A stretch of DNA of 64,000 nt from DAINRZ01 sp964634885 (GTDB taxonomy: Bacteria > Bacteroidota > Ignavibacteria > Kapaibacteriales > UBA2268), in contig CAZWLN010000018.1 of the NCBI GenBank assembly GCA_964634885.1, positions 1 through 64,000 on the forward strand, in the 5' to 3' direction. The position numbers were made by a program, and so were the translations under genes. The notes beneath the pieces were generated by a model, which saw only the letters and a program-made list of their open reading frames with translations, did not search any database and was not told the DNA's origin. Below, in pieces: positions 17,142-25,502 of the stretch. Every line of letters begins with the position of its first letter. The stretch's first letter is position 1.

Positions 17142-18662
17142 ATGGGAAAAAACAGGCTGGAGATACTGGAAGAAAAAGTGAAAGCCAAGATAACTTTAAT
17201 CAATGATATCAAAGCTGCTTCAAAATACCTTACATGGGACCAGGAAACCAATATGCCTAAAGGTTCTTCGATTACGAGGGCTGAACAAATATCCACCTTA
17301 GAAACACTGGCGCATTTCCACCTGGTTTCTTTCGATACGATCGACCTGGCAAACGAGATCAAGGATTCGCTCGACAGCGCGCATATCAATGATTCGGTTG
17401 TGCTGAAGTACTTCATCGAAGAACACGAGAAAGCCCTGAAAATACCCAACAGTTTTGTTAAAGAATTTTACAGCATCAGGACGCTTGCCCTCGACAGTTG
17501 GAAGAATGCCCGTATTGAAAACAGGTTCCGCGTTTTCAAACCCTACCTGTCGAGATTAGTTGAACTGAAGAAGGCGGAAGCAGTGAACCTGGGGTTCAGC
17601 GACAATTACTATGAAGGCATCATCAGGCAATATGAACCGGAGATTTCGATTGTACAGCTCGATACCCTGTTCAACAACCTTAAGAAAGAAACCCTGGCTC
17701 TGATGAACGAGTTCCGTTCCTATTCAGATAAGATTGACAATCTCTTCCTGATGAGGAAATACGTAGCTTCCAAACAGATAACCATTGCCAAGTTCATCGC
17801 AGAGAAGATGAATTTCGATTTCAACAGGGGCAGGCTCGACGTATCCACCCATCCTTTCTCTTCCTGCATATCCTCCGAAGACGTCCGCATTACCGTCAGG
17901 GTCAAGGAGAATGACCTGATGGAATGCCTCTTCGGCACCATCCATGAAACCGGACAGGCAATCTACTACCAGAATATAGATAAAAAATACGGTAAGACAT
18001 TCGCACAGCAGCCTGCTTCCTACGGCCTCTTCCTGTCCCAGTCCTTCCTGTGGGAGAACATGATCGGACGTACGCTCGAATTCTGGAAGTGGGGGTTAAC
18101 GCACCTGAATTACCTGTTCCCGATACAGCTCGAAAACATCGATGTGAACCAGTTCTTCCTGGCAATCAACAAGCTCAGCCCGTCCCTCATCAGGACAGAC
18201 GCCGACTATGTTACCTACAACCTTCACATCATCCTTCGCTATGAAATCGAGCATGAATTGTTTAACAATAACCTCGACGTTGACGACATACCGGAACTGT
18301 GGAAAAAGAAAATGCTCGACATGTTCGGTTTCTATCCCGTCAGCGACACCGACGGCTGCCTCCAGGATATGCAGTGGGCCTTCGGCGGTTTCGGCATCTT
18401 TCCCATTTATGCCCTCGCCAATATTTATTCTTCAATCATCTGGAACCATATTCAACTTGAGATTCCCGACATCCTCCGCCTGACCGAGGTTGGTAACTTC
18501 TATCCGCTGGTTTACTGGCTGTCGCAGAATATATATAAATCCGGGAAGACGATTTCTACGAAATCCCTCATCAATGATGTATGTAAGAAGGATATTGCCA
18601 TCGATGATTTCATCGATATAGTAAAAAAGAGGTACGGCTATTTCATCGACTCAATGAAATAG
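17142..18662 (+). CDS. M32-family carboxypeptidase homologue with degenerate zinc site (probable pseudoenzyme)
   Basis: A 506-residue cytoplasmic protein colinear with M32 metallocarboxypeptidases (about 500 residues). I start at ATG 17142 (MGKNRLEIL); the upstream in-frame extension is AT-rich and aromatic. Family landmarks are present: YLTWDQETNMP near the N-terminus, DVRITVRV, IRTDADYVTYNLH and the C-terminal helices. However, the zinc motif HEXXH reads HETGQ (His268, Glu269, Gln272) and the usual HES-Q-S motif that supplies the third zinc ligand reads FLSQS (Phe297, Leu298). Two of three metal ligands are therefore missing while the catalytic Glu is kept. The frame is intact and codon use looks selected, so it is a maintained but probably non-hydrolytic protein. 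The divergent neighbour is the FG-GAP operon. Confidence 0.85.
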   Translation: MGKNRLEILEEKVKAKITLINDIKAASKYLTWDQETNMPKGSSITRAEQISTLETLAHFHLVSFDTIDLANEIKDSLDSAHINDSVVLKYFIEEHEKALKIPNSFVKEFYSIRTLALDSWKNARIENRFRVFKPYLSRLVELKKAEAVNLGFSDNYYEGIIRQYEPEISIVQLDTLFNNLKKETLALMNEFRSYSDKIDNLFLMRKYVASKQITIAKFIAEKMNFDFNRGRLDVSTHPFSSCISSEDVRITVRVKENDLMECLFGTIHETGQAIYYQNIDKKYGKTFAQQPASYGLFLSQSFLWENMIGRTLEFWKWGLTHLNYLFPIQLENIDVNQFFLAINKLSPSLIRTDADYVTYNLHIILRYEIEHELFNNNLDVDDIPELWKKKMLDMFGFYPVSDTDGCLQDMQWAFGGFGIFPIYALANIYSSIIWNHIQLEIPDILRLTEVGNFYPLVYWLSQNIYKSGKTISTKSLINDVCKKDIAIDDFIDIVKKRYGYFIDSMK

Positions 18663-18708
18663 CATACATATAATAAATGGTTGTTGCAGCCGGAGATGAG
18701 GTCGCGCC

Positions 18709-19632
18709 ATGGAACAAGAGCCGGTAAACGGTTACAATTCCGAAAGCCCGGGAAGAAGCCCGAGGCCGGACACTGCCGATGGCGGCGTGAAGGCCAAAAA
18801 CCCGCTGTACAATGATAACTTCATCGACGACAGTAACAGCAGCTGTTTTGCAGGTATTATCGAACTCATACACTCCCGTATGGGGGCCGACTTCAGTTGC
18901 TATAAACCCGATACCATCGTCCGGAGGCTGCAGCGAAGGCTGTACATCAATAAACTGAACAGGCTGGACGACTACTACAGCCTGCTGATGAAGTCTCCGC
19001 CGGAAGCCGAAGCGCTTTTCAAGGAATTGTTGATCGGCGTTACCAGTTTTTTCAGGGAGAACGAGGCTTTCGAAGCATTGAGGTTAAAAGTGTTACCCGG
19101 TTTATTGCAGGGAAAAAAGGCGGGAGACATTGTCAGGGTTTGGTCTGTCGGCTGTTCTACGGGTGAAGAAGCATATTCCCTGGCTATTCTTTGTGAAGAA
19201 TACCTCGAACACTACACGATGGACCTCGAGCTGAAGGTCTTTGCCACGGACATTGACAGGGACAGCCTTGCCTTTGCGCAAAAAGGCGCCTATCCTCCGG
19301 GTATCGTCTCGGCCCTGTCGGCAGACAGGCTGGCAAAGTATTTCCTGAAAACCGAAAGCGGCTACAAAGTGGCGGCGCTCATCAGGGAGAAGGTTGATTT
19401 CGGTTACCTCGATATTCTCAAGAGCGGCTACCTGCCGAACAACGACCTTGTGTGCTGCCGCAATCTGCTGATATACCTGAACACGGCGACACAGAACGCA
19501 GTCCTCAAAGGTCTGCGCAATTCATTAGTTGCCGGCGGCTGCCTGTTTCTGGGTACAAGCGAGTCTCTTGGGGACGTTTCTGAGAATTTTAAGCTGGTGG
19601 ACAGCAGGTATAAGCTGTTCAGGTCGGCTTAA
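18709..19632 (+). CDS. CheR-type protein-glutamate O-methyltransferase, orphan
   Basis: A 307-residue protein. Residues 1-45 are a polar, probably flexible leader not found in short CheR proteins. Then comes the helical CheR N-terminal domain (FAGIIELIHSRMGADFSCYKP ... RRLQRRLYI) and the SAM-binding methyltransferase domain with motif I VWSVGCSTGEEAYSLAI, FATDID, and LVCCRNLLIYL followed by LFLGTSESLG. CheR methylates glutamates of chemoreceptors using S-adenosylmethionine. No receptor, CheB, CheA or CheW gene lies in the window, so it may act in a signalling pathway other than flagellar chemotaxis; a GGAG is 15 bases before the ATG. Confidence 0.9.
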   Translation: MEQEPVNGYNSESPGRSPRPDTADGGVKAKNPLYNDNFIDDSNSSCFAGIIELIHSRMGADFSCYKPDTIVRRLQRRLYINKLNRLDDYYSLLMKSPPEAEALFKELLIGVTSFFRENEAFEALRLKVLPGLLQGKKAGDIVRVWSVGCSTGEEAYSLAILCEEYLEHYTMDLELKVFATDIDRDSLAFAQKGAYPPGIVSALSADRLAKYFLKTESGYKVAALIREKVDFGYLDILKSGYLPNNDLVCCRNLLIYLNTATQNAVLKGLRNSLVAGGCLFLGTSESLGDVSENFKLVDSRYKLFRSA

Positions 19633-20070
19633 GGGCATAGGTAATATTGCATCGCCGTCAAGCAGGTGGAGATGAAATTCGCTCCGTACGACCCTCAATA
19701 CTTTGCTTCTATCAACCTCAGGGTTAAACGTAGGGTTGATTAGTACCATCCTCTCTTTAAAAAAGATTTTACAAATCTTTGACAATTCCGTAACATTATA
19801 TATATCAATCAGTTACCCCCCCCGAAATTTCTGCCCGTTTGACAGTAAAAATTGTACTTGACTTTGATAAAAATATTCACTAACTTGCCATCAGTTCAAA
19901 CTTCTAAGGATATTTGAGCTAGAAAAGACGGGAATAATAATTATAGAGAAAAGACGAGTCCTCTCTGGCGGGTAAAGGACGAATCTTAATGCAGAAGCAG
20001 AGTAAACGGAAGAAAACTCCGTAAGAACAGATGTGTTATGTTTATGCAGAAAGGAGACGTGCTTATGATT
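19633..20070. other. Intergenic region with possible promoter and leader RNA
   Basis: No gene seen. It contains a C8 run near 19816, then TTG-N20-TAACTTG at about 19858-19887, close to a Bacteroidota promoter, followed by a purine-rich stretch (19910-20060) with two AGAAAAGACG direct repeats and a GTCC/GGAC pairing that could belong to a transcribed leader. Evidence is weak. Confidence 0.3.
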
Positions 20071-20200
20071 GTTGGTTAGTGGCTGGTGGTTAGTGGCTGG
20101 TAACTGGTGGCTGGTGGTTAGTGGCTGGTTGCTGGTGGTCGGTGGCTGGTTGCTGGTGATTAGTGATTGGTTGCTGGTGATTAGTGATTGGTGGTCGGTT
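20071..20200 (+). repeat. Heptanucleotide tandem array GTGGYTR (about 18 units)
   Basis: The run splits into 7-base units: GTGGCTG, GTGGTTA, GTAACTG, GTTGCTG, GTGATTA, GTGATTG, GTGGTCG. The same units occur at 23574-23650 and 51851-52020, always G/T-rich on the plus strand. Confidence 0.85.
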
Positions 20201-20461
20201 CGATTCAGCCACAGGGGGCCTGCACCCGAAGCGCAGGAGCTAATAGGCTTTTCCCGGTAGTTCCAAAGAACCGGTAGGACAGAATTGTCCGGGAGATGAT
20301 ATGAAGAAAGCTGCTCATGGGTGAATTGTCGCTATGAGCCGCATCACAGGAAAATTAAAAAGCCCATAGCGGAAGTTCCGCTATGAGCCGCATCCGAACT
20401 TGCAGAGAATGAACAGTTTGCAACTCTCTCTCTACATGTTCGGTGCAAAATTATAGAAATT
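20201..20461 (+). ncRNA. Candidate structured leader RNA upstream of the Cys-rich protein gene
   Basis: No gene seen, but several potential hairpins occur close together: CCTGC with GCAGG around 20220-20238; GTTC with GAAC at about 20260-20272 flanked by CCG/CGG; GGACA with TGTCC at about 20277-20290; and a 10-bp inverted repeat (20365-20374 with 20376-20385, CATAGCGGAA arms). A 16-base direct repeat (CGCTATGAGCCGCATC) lies at 20330-20345 and 20379-20394. I could not match it to a riboswitch class. Confidence 0.3.
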
Positions 20462-20488
20462 TTGTTAATTGAAGTAGAAAGAAAAATT

Positions 20489-21073
20489 ATGAAATTAAAA
20501 TTATTATTCATAGCATTAGCAATGCTTATTGTAGCAGGGCATCAGTCTTTGGCACAGAGTTGTACACATAGAGACGGTACAACAGGAACATACACTTCTA
20601 TTTCATATGATAATGGTTCCTGCGTATATACCATTTATCTTTGTGTTACATGTAGTGTTGTCGCATCACAATTTAAAGTTGACATACTAGATATTGGTTG
20701 GGATCCTAATTGCCCCCCTCCCTCTGCAGCTGATAGACAAGCTATGGCTGATTATGTTATGAGTGAAGCTGCATATCGCATATATTGTGGTAGTCCAATA
20801 CCGCCATGTAATGAAGGTGTTATCACATTATATGGTTCATTAAGTAGTTGCCACATGGTTGAATTTACAAGTGAAACGGAATGGCGAACCGTTCCATGCG
20901 GTTCAGCCTATTGTTACTTTTTTCAAACAATGTGCTGGGACGGAGAAAAATATGTATATAGCCCAATGGTGAAAAGTCAGGTTGGAACTCCTGATTGCCC
21001 GAGCATTGTTGATGAATCAGACCCACCTTTGGACGGGTCTTGTTACAGGACATGGACACCGTGCGACGAATAG
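20489..21073 (+). CDS. Cys-rich secreted protein of unknown function
   Basis: A 194-residue protein. ATG 20489 gives a clean signal peptide (MKLKLLFIALAMLIVAG ... SLAQ), whereas the longer frame starting at 20462 does not. The mature part has 14 cysteines, an even number, spread along its length, suggesting several disulphides in the periplasm or outside the cell. There is no recognisable domain and no T9SS sorting tail; the C-terminus (TWTPCDE) ends in charged residues. The gene is AT-richer than the core genes around it, and lies between a heptamer array and a terminator, in a block of T9SS cargo genes. I do not recognise a family. Confidence 0.75.
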   Translation: MKLKLLFIALAMLIVAGHQSLAQSCTHRDGTTGTYTSISYDNGSCVYTIYLCVTCSVVASQFKVDILDIGWDPNCPPPSAADRQAMADYVMSEAAYRIYCGSPIPPCNEGVITLYGSLSSCHMVEFTSETEWRTVPCGSAYCYFFQTMCWDGEKYVYSPMVKSQVGTPDCPSIVDESDPPLDGSCYRTWTPCDE

Positions 21074-21088
21074 TAAATTATAAAATAA

Positions 21089-21115
21089 TAAGGGGGTGGG
21101 AAAACCACCCTCTTA
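21089..21115 (+). terminator. Intrinsic terminator-like hairpin
   Basis: An 11-bp stem with one G-T wobble (21089-21099 with 21105-21115; GGGGGTGG against CCACCCTC) and a 5-base loop, 16 bases after the stop at 21073. The 3' side is AT-rich rather than a pure T run. Confidence 0.65.
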
Positions 21116-21127
21116 ATTTAATAAATG

Positions 21128-21157
21128 TGTAACTTTTCCCGTTCAGGATTGTTAATA
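21128..21157 (+). promoter_or_regulatory. Promoter-like motif TGTAAC-N17-GTTAATA (copy C)
   Basis: TGTAACTTTTCCC, then TTCA and ATTGTTAATA, 90 bases before ATG 21247. It matches copies A (1244-1273) and B (6123-6152) base for base over most of its length and with identical spacing, although the downstream gene is unrelated to theirs. All three genes encode secreted proteins. Confidence 0.5.
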
Positions 21158-21246
21158 CAAAAGATGATTGAACATTCTGAAAAAATTATTTTGAAAACAC
21201 TGGAAGTTCCGCCTTCCAGGATGTAAGTATTTTGAAAGGAATTATA

Positions 21247-23580
21247 ATGAAAAGAATGTATTTATGCTTCCTTATCTCCATTGCACTGACAGCAACTGTT
21301 TCAGCAAATGTTAAACTGGAACCCGTACCGGTAACCATCGATTACATAGGCGCAGTAACGCGCAATGACACCATCATTGCTTACGGGACATTGGGATCGA
21401 TGCATATAGGCATCGGCGAAAAATGGGAGCAGCGAAGCGTATTTAAAAAAGGCAACATTGAGGCTCTGTTTTGGGAGGACAACATGATGGCAGCTTTCAA
21501 TGATTTCGGAGACGTAGCCGTTTCCGGTGATAACGGCACGACGTGGGATGTAAAGCATAGATTTGATGATTCGGTTCTTTCTGTTCTCAGCTACCCCGAA
21601 GGCTACCTTATAAGGTCCATCAACAGGATTTTCACTATTGATAAGAACTTTGAAGTTATTAAGGAAGCGCCGCTTTACACGAAACCCGGGGACTACAAGT
21701 CTGCGCCTCTGTATTACAGGCATTCAACAGCATATTTTAAGGATAATTTTATTGTCGAAGCGGATGGGGCTAACTTCTTACGCTATAATAAAAATCTGGA
21801 GTTTATCGATACCATTTCATTCTCAAAACTCGGTTTGTGCACTTCTTTTGGTTCAGGCCATCAACTCAGAACCGATTCCGATTATCTTTATACACTAATT
21901 AACAGTAAGGTTTTCAGGAGCGCCGACTTGGTTCACTGGGACACAATCTTTACCTGCAAAGGTAATTCAAACCTTTACAAACCAATCGAAGGACAATTAA
22001 TTACAGTAGAAATAAATTCCCAAAGTCAGCCTTTTAAATTAAATGCTTATAAGATCATTGATAAAGACTCAATACTACAATTGGGTAAATTTGAATCTGA
22101 GTATGCTGCTGACCCGGAAATTACAGATATGCTTTTTCTGGGTGAGTACCTATATGTTATTGGAATGAATAATACAATAATGTCAATTGGAATAAACGAC
22201 AGTAATCTGAAGATTATTAGCATGCTTAGTACATCAGTCTCATCGCATCCTTTGGAAATATATGATACTCAAAGCGATACAATGTTATATATTAAGTGCG
22301 CTTATAATCTTTGTTTTAGTAAAAATGGATTATTATTTGAACCAATTACTAAATATTATCAGAATCCTCAATACTCCAAAGTATATAAAATTAACTTCAG
22401 TTATTTTGATGAAAATCTGAAGAAATTATACCTTGGGGGTTTAAATAGTAAGGGAGATGTGGAAGGCGTGTTTTCAACAACAGATTATGGAAAATCATTT
22501 GAATTTAAGGAAGTTCCATTATACTATTTTAATTTATCAGATCCCGTGCCACCATTTCGCAAATTATCAAAATACCCTTTACCGGTTCAGAAAAGAGAAA
22601 ACGGATTTGTTACTAGTTGCTATACAATATACAGTAAAACAATATTTACTAAAATATTAACATTTGATACTGATTTCAATACTATTACCAGATATCTTGA
22701 TACAACATACGCAATAGATTTTGTCGATTCCAAAGATACCAATTCATTTCTTGTGCACTGCCTTAATGTCAAGGACAATACCTATGAGATAAAATATACG
22801 ACAAACAAAGGCCAAAACTGGGAAATGATAAAAAAGTACAGCGAACCCGACAGCATGTTCTTCTTTAATGACCTACAAATAAAGGGGAAACGTGTTTTAG
22901 CCATGTTTATATACAATCCAACTGACTCTATGTACACAGTTGAAGCCTTAGACGTAGAAAAAAGAGCTGTCAATGAAATTTATAAATATAAAATAAAACC
23001 AGGTATTTTTACAGATATGATGAATGGCGTCTGTGTAGAACAAGATACGGTTTATCTTGCAATCGATGATACAATTTTCTATACATCAGACATATACAAT
23101 CGCAGTAAATGGCAGTATTATTTATTACCGGATAACGGCAGAATAATACGCAAATTTCAAAAAATCGGTAACAGATTCTGGGCAGCATATATGGATGATA
23201 ACTATTATAAAATTTACAGAAGTTATAATGCTTTTTGGTTAAAGATCGTGAATGACAGTACTGTTAATGTGGTTGAGTCTGAAACTAAAAGCGACGAAAC
23301 CTACCTTTACGTTTACCCTCCCAAGCCGACACCGGCAACTAACAATGTCCGTACTCTGATTTATTTCGACCCCAAAGTGGAGTTCGTCTTGGATAAAGTG
23401 GGTGTAACCGACGTTACAGGCACGAGAATAGAAGGCGGTGGAAACATCAGCTTTGAAAGGCTGTCGCCATACAGCGGCTACCTTAACTGGAACTGCTCCC
23501 AGGCAGCCAACGGCGTTTACTTCATACACATAAGCCATGGTAATAATGCACGGGTTGCAAAGGTAATCATCAGCCGGTGA
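21247..23580 (+). CDS. T9SS-secreted Asp-box (BNR) repeat protein
   Basis: A 777-residue secreted protein. ATG 21247 follows GAAAGGA at a 6-base gap. Signal peptide (MKRMYLCFLISIALTATVSA), then a beta-propeller-like body with several Asp-box motifs of the form S-x-D-x-G-x-T/S-W or F (SGDNGTTW, STTDYGKSFEF, TTNKGQNW). The C-terminus (about 690-777) is a T9SS-like sorting domain in a variant form: YPPKPTPATNN in place of YPNP, then LNWNCSQAANGVYFIHI. The next two genes are paralogues. The stop codon overlaps the first unit of a heptamer array. The middle of the gene is AT-rich. The probable role is a surface or released protein, with no substrate evident. Confidence 0.82.
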   Translation: MKRMYLCFLISIALTATVSANVKLEPVPVTIDYIGAVTRNDTIIAYGTLGSMHIGIGEKWEQRSVFKKGNIEALFWEDNMMAAFNDFGDVAVSGDNGTTWDVKHRFDDSVLSVLSYPEGYLIRSINRIFTIDKNFEVIKEAPLYTKPGDYKSAPLYYRHSTAYFKDNFIVEADGANFLRYNKNLEFIDTISFSKLGLCTSFGSGHQLRTDSDYLYTLINSKVFRSADLVHWDTIFTCKGNSNLYKPIEGQLITVEINSQSQPFKLNAYKIIDKDSILQLGKFESEYAADPEITDMLFLGEYLYVIGMNNTIMSIGINDSNLKIISMLSTSVSSHPLEIYDTQSDTMLYIKCAYNLCFSKNGLLFEPITKYYQNPQYSKVYKINFSYFDENLKKLYLGGLNSKGDVEGVFSTTDYGKSFEFKEVPLYYFNLSDPVPPFRKLSKYPLPVQKRENGFVTSCYTIYSKTIFTKILTFDTDFNTITRYLDTTYAIDFVDSKDTNSFLVHCLNVKDNTYEIKYTTNKGQNWEMIKKYSEPDSMFFFNDLQIKGKRVLAMFIYNPTDSMYTVEALDVEKRAVNEIYKYKIKPGIFTDMMNGVCVEQDTVYLAIDDTIFYTSDIYNRSKWQYYLLPDNGRIIRKFQKIGNRFWAAYMDDNYYKIYRSYNAFWLKIVNDSTVNVVESETKSDETYLYVYPPKPTPATNNVRTLIYFDPKVEFVLDKVGVTDVTGTRIEGGGNISFERLSPYSGYLNWNCSQAANGVYFIHISHGNNARVAKVIISR

Positions 23581-23650
23581 TTGGTTGCTGGTGGCTGGTG
23601 ATTAGTTGCTGGTGGCTGGTGATTAGGGACTGGTAGCTGGTGGCTGGTGA
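23574..23650 (+). repeat. Heptanucleotide tandem array (about 10 units), starting at a stop codon
   Basis: Units such as GTGATTG, GTTGCTG, GTGGCTG, GTGATTA, same family as 20071-20200 and 51851-52020. The TGA of the preceding gene is itself part of the first unit. Confidence 0.85.
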
Positions 23651-23763
23651 GAGGAAATTGCCCCGAACTTGATGAAATTGTAATAGATTTATATAGTAAT
23701 TTTAATACATGTCTTAAGACATTTACCGAATGCCCTGAGACTTTTTAAGTTAACAAAATTAAT

Positions 23764-23791
23764 TCCAGGCTGCTAAAACAAGCAGCCTGGA
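23764..23791 (+). promoter_or_regulatory. Stable hairpin in the leader of the 23822 gene
   Basis: A 10-bp perfect stem (23764-23773 with 23782-23791; CCAGGCTGC arm) with an 8-base loop, 30 bases before the ATG. It is followed by an A-rich run on the plus strand, so it is more like a leader or mRNA-stability hairpin than a terminator. Confidence 0.5.
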
Positions 23792-23821
23792 GAAAATAAA
23801 AAAAATTTTTAGGGATACAAT

Positions 23822-25123
23822 ATGAAAAAGTGCAATTTTCTGTTGATTTATAGCGTATTCATCCTGTTTTCCATCAATACAGTCCATGCCCAGTGGGTGA
23901 AGTGCAATGATTCGCTGGAGTCATTAACACAGGACAATTACATGATTTCTGCCTGCGGCGAGAAATTGTTCGCCTGGGGTGAATATATAAACGGAATCAA
24001 GTTTTATATGTCTTCTGACTACGGTGAACATTGGGAAAAAAAAGATTTTCTTTACCCCAAAAAAATATCTATAAGAAATATCTTCCAAAAAGACAATTAC
24101 CTGCTAATGGGAACTTTTAAAAGCGGGATTCTTCGTTCGTCCGATTCCGGGAACACCTGGGTTCAAATACCAACAGAAACAACAGGCATCAAGGTTGGTG
24201 AATTTGCATCATTAGGCAATAAAATATTTGTCACTTCAGGAGCCCATATACTCGAATCAAATGACAACGGTGAAACATGGAGCATAATAGATAACAGTTT
24301 GGCTGTCAATGTCTCTTCAATATGCGCTAATGGAAATAATATCTATGCAACTACCTATAGCCCTTACATGATAATAATGTCTTCAGACAGCGGCAAGACA
24401 TGGAAGAATATCCAGGGCAGCCAGATGGAAGATACCAAATTCAGTTATGTGAGAGCTAACGGCGATGATATATACGCAAGCTCAGAAATGAACGGATTTT
24501 ATCATTCGTCAAATAAGGGTGAGACCTGGGAAAAGCGGATGAACGGCCTGCCTTTATTGGAAAAGCGTTACTGTGGAAATTTTATTGTCAATGGAGGCAA
24601 TATTCTTTTTGACATTGTTTCTAATTCAAATGATAAATATGAAGGATTGTACGGTTCAACAGACAGGGGTAATACATGGACAATGAAAACCTCGGGGTTG
24701 GGTAATACAACACTAATCAATTTTACCAATAATAATGAATATGTATTTATATCTAAACAATACGACGGCATTTACAAGGCAAAACTGTCCGACCTGTTCT
24801 CGCCCTCAGTTGTAGAGGACATTGAAATAAGTTATTATAATTTTCATTTTTATGCATCCTCGCCCAGGCCAACGCCGACTAATGATCTAACCAGGATTAC
24901 TATTGTCTGGGACAATAGTTTCGACCTGGAAGATGCAATCGCCGGTGTTTACGACTCTTACGGTAACTCAATCGAAGGGAAAGAAAATATGACGTTTACT
25001 TATTTGTCCAATGCCATGGCAGAATTGACCTGGAACTGTAGTTCCTTAGTCTCAGGAGTTTATTTCATCGCAGTCAATCATAATGGCATAATGGATTGCG
25101 TTCCTGTTGTTATTGTAAGATAA
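23822..25123 (+). CDS. T9SS-secreted Asp-box (BNR) repeat protein
   Basis: A 433-residue secreted protein with a signal peptide (to THAQ-like VHAQ at about 25) and at least six well-preserved Asp-boxes at regular spacing: SSDYGEHW, SSDSGNTW, SNDNGETW, SSDSGKTW, SSNKGETW, STDRGNTW. These loops mark blades of a sialidase/sortilin-type beta-propeller, but no sialidase catalytic set is evident. The C-terminal 90 residues repeat the variant sorting domain of the preceding gene (SSPRPTPTND ... LTWNCSSLVSGVYFIAV). It is followed 44 bases later by the frameshifted paralogue, so the three are likely a cluster formed by duplication. Confidence 0.85.
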   Translation: MKKCNFLLIYSVFILFSINTVHAQWVKCNDSLESLTQDNYMISACGEKLFAWGEYINGIKFYMSSDYGEHWEKKDFLYPKKISIRNIFQKDNYLLMGTFKSGILRSSDSGNTWVQIPTETTGIKVGEFASLGNKIFVTSGAHILESNDNGETWSIIDNSLAVNVSSICANGNNIYATTYSPYMIIMSSDSGKTWKNIQGSQMEDTKFSYVRANGDDIYASSEMNGFYHSSNKGETWEKRMNGLPLLEKRYCGNFIVNGGNILFDIVSNSNDKYEGLYGSTDRGNTWTMKTSGLGNTTLINFTNNNEYVFISKQYDGIYKAKLSDLFSPSVVEDIEISYYNFHFYASSPRPTPTNDLTRITIVWDNSFDLEDAIAGVYDSYGNSIEGKENMTFTYLSNAMAELTWNCSSLVSGVYFIAVNHNGIMDCVPVVIVR

Positions 25124-25167
25124 TATCCGGAAAATCATTGTTTGATCTAAATGGAGTGGAGTATTTT

Positions 25168-25497
25168 ATGAAAAAAAGCATAATAGTAATAATTCTTATT
25201 TGCCTGTCTGTATCAGCCAAAGCCGAAAACATCGATGTCGTGCCGTTGAACATGAATTTTACCGGGACTGTTGTCTCAGGCGGGAATATTATTTGCTACA
25301 GCGACGTCGGAGCATACATTATCAGTACTGACAAAGGAAAGACATGGCAACAGCACAGTATAGAATTAGAAGGTAGTATTACAAGAATTGTTAATAATAA
25401 CGATACTCTTTATGGTATTTTTCCTAATGGACTATTGATTAAGTCCGTTGATAACGGTTTGTCCTGGCAGAAAAAAAGTTCAATTTATCTCAAATAG
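25168..25497 (+). CDS. N-terminal fragment of an Asp-box T9SS protein (frameshifted gene, part 1)
   Basis: 109 codons. ATG 25168 yields a signal peptide (MKKSIIVIILICLSVSAKA); the longer frame from 25096 lies in the end of the previous gene. Two Asp-boxes follow (STDKGKTW and SVDNGLSW), then the frame reads across AAAAAAA (25471-25477) and soon stops at TAG 25495-25497. The -1 frame entered at the A7 run continues without interruption into the next reading frame, giving QKKKFNLSQIENMNSIAVN. This matches the equivalent part of the 21247 protein (DNGTTWDVKHRF...), so parts 1 and 2 were one gene. Confidence 0.8.
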   Translation: MKKSIIVIILICLSVSAKAENIDVVPLNMNFTGTVVSGGNIICYSDVGAYIISTDKGKTWQQHSIELEGSITRIVNNNDTLYGIFPNGLLIKSVDNGLSWQKKSSIYLK

Positions 25498-25502
25498 AGA
25501 AT

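Noticed and set aside
20190..20220. GGTTCGATTC resembling a tRNA T-loop
   Set aside because: The flanking bases do not form the T-stem and no anticodon arm or acceptor stem is present.
20069..20260. Plus-strand open frame with a WWLV-type repetitive product
   Set aside because: It is a translation of the heptamer array; the repeated 7-base units explain it.
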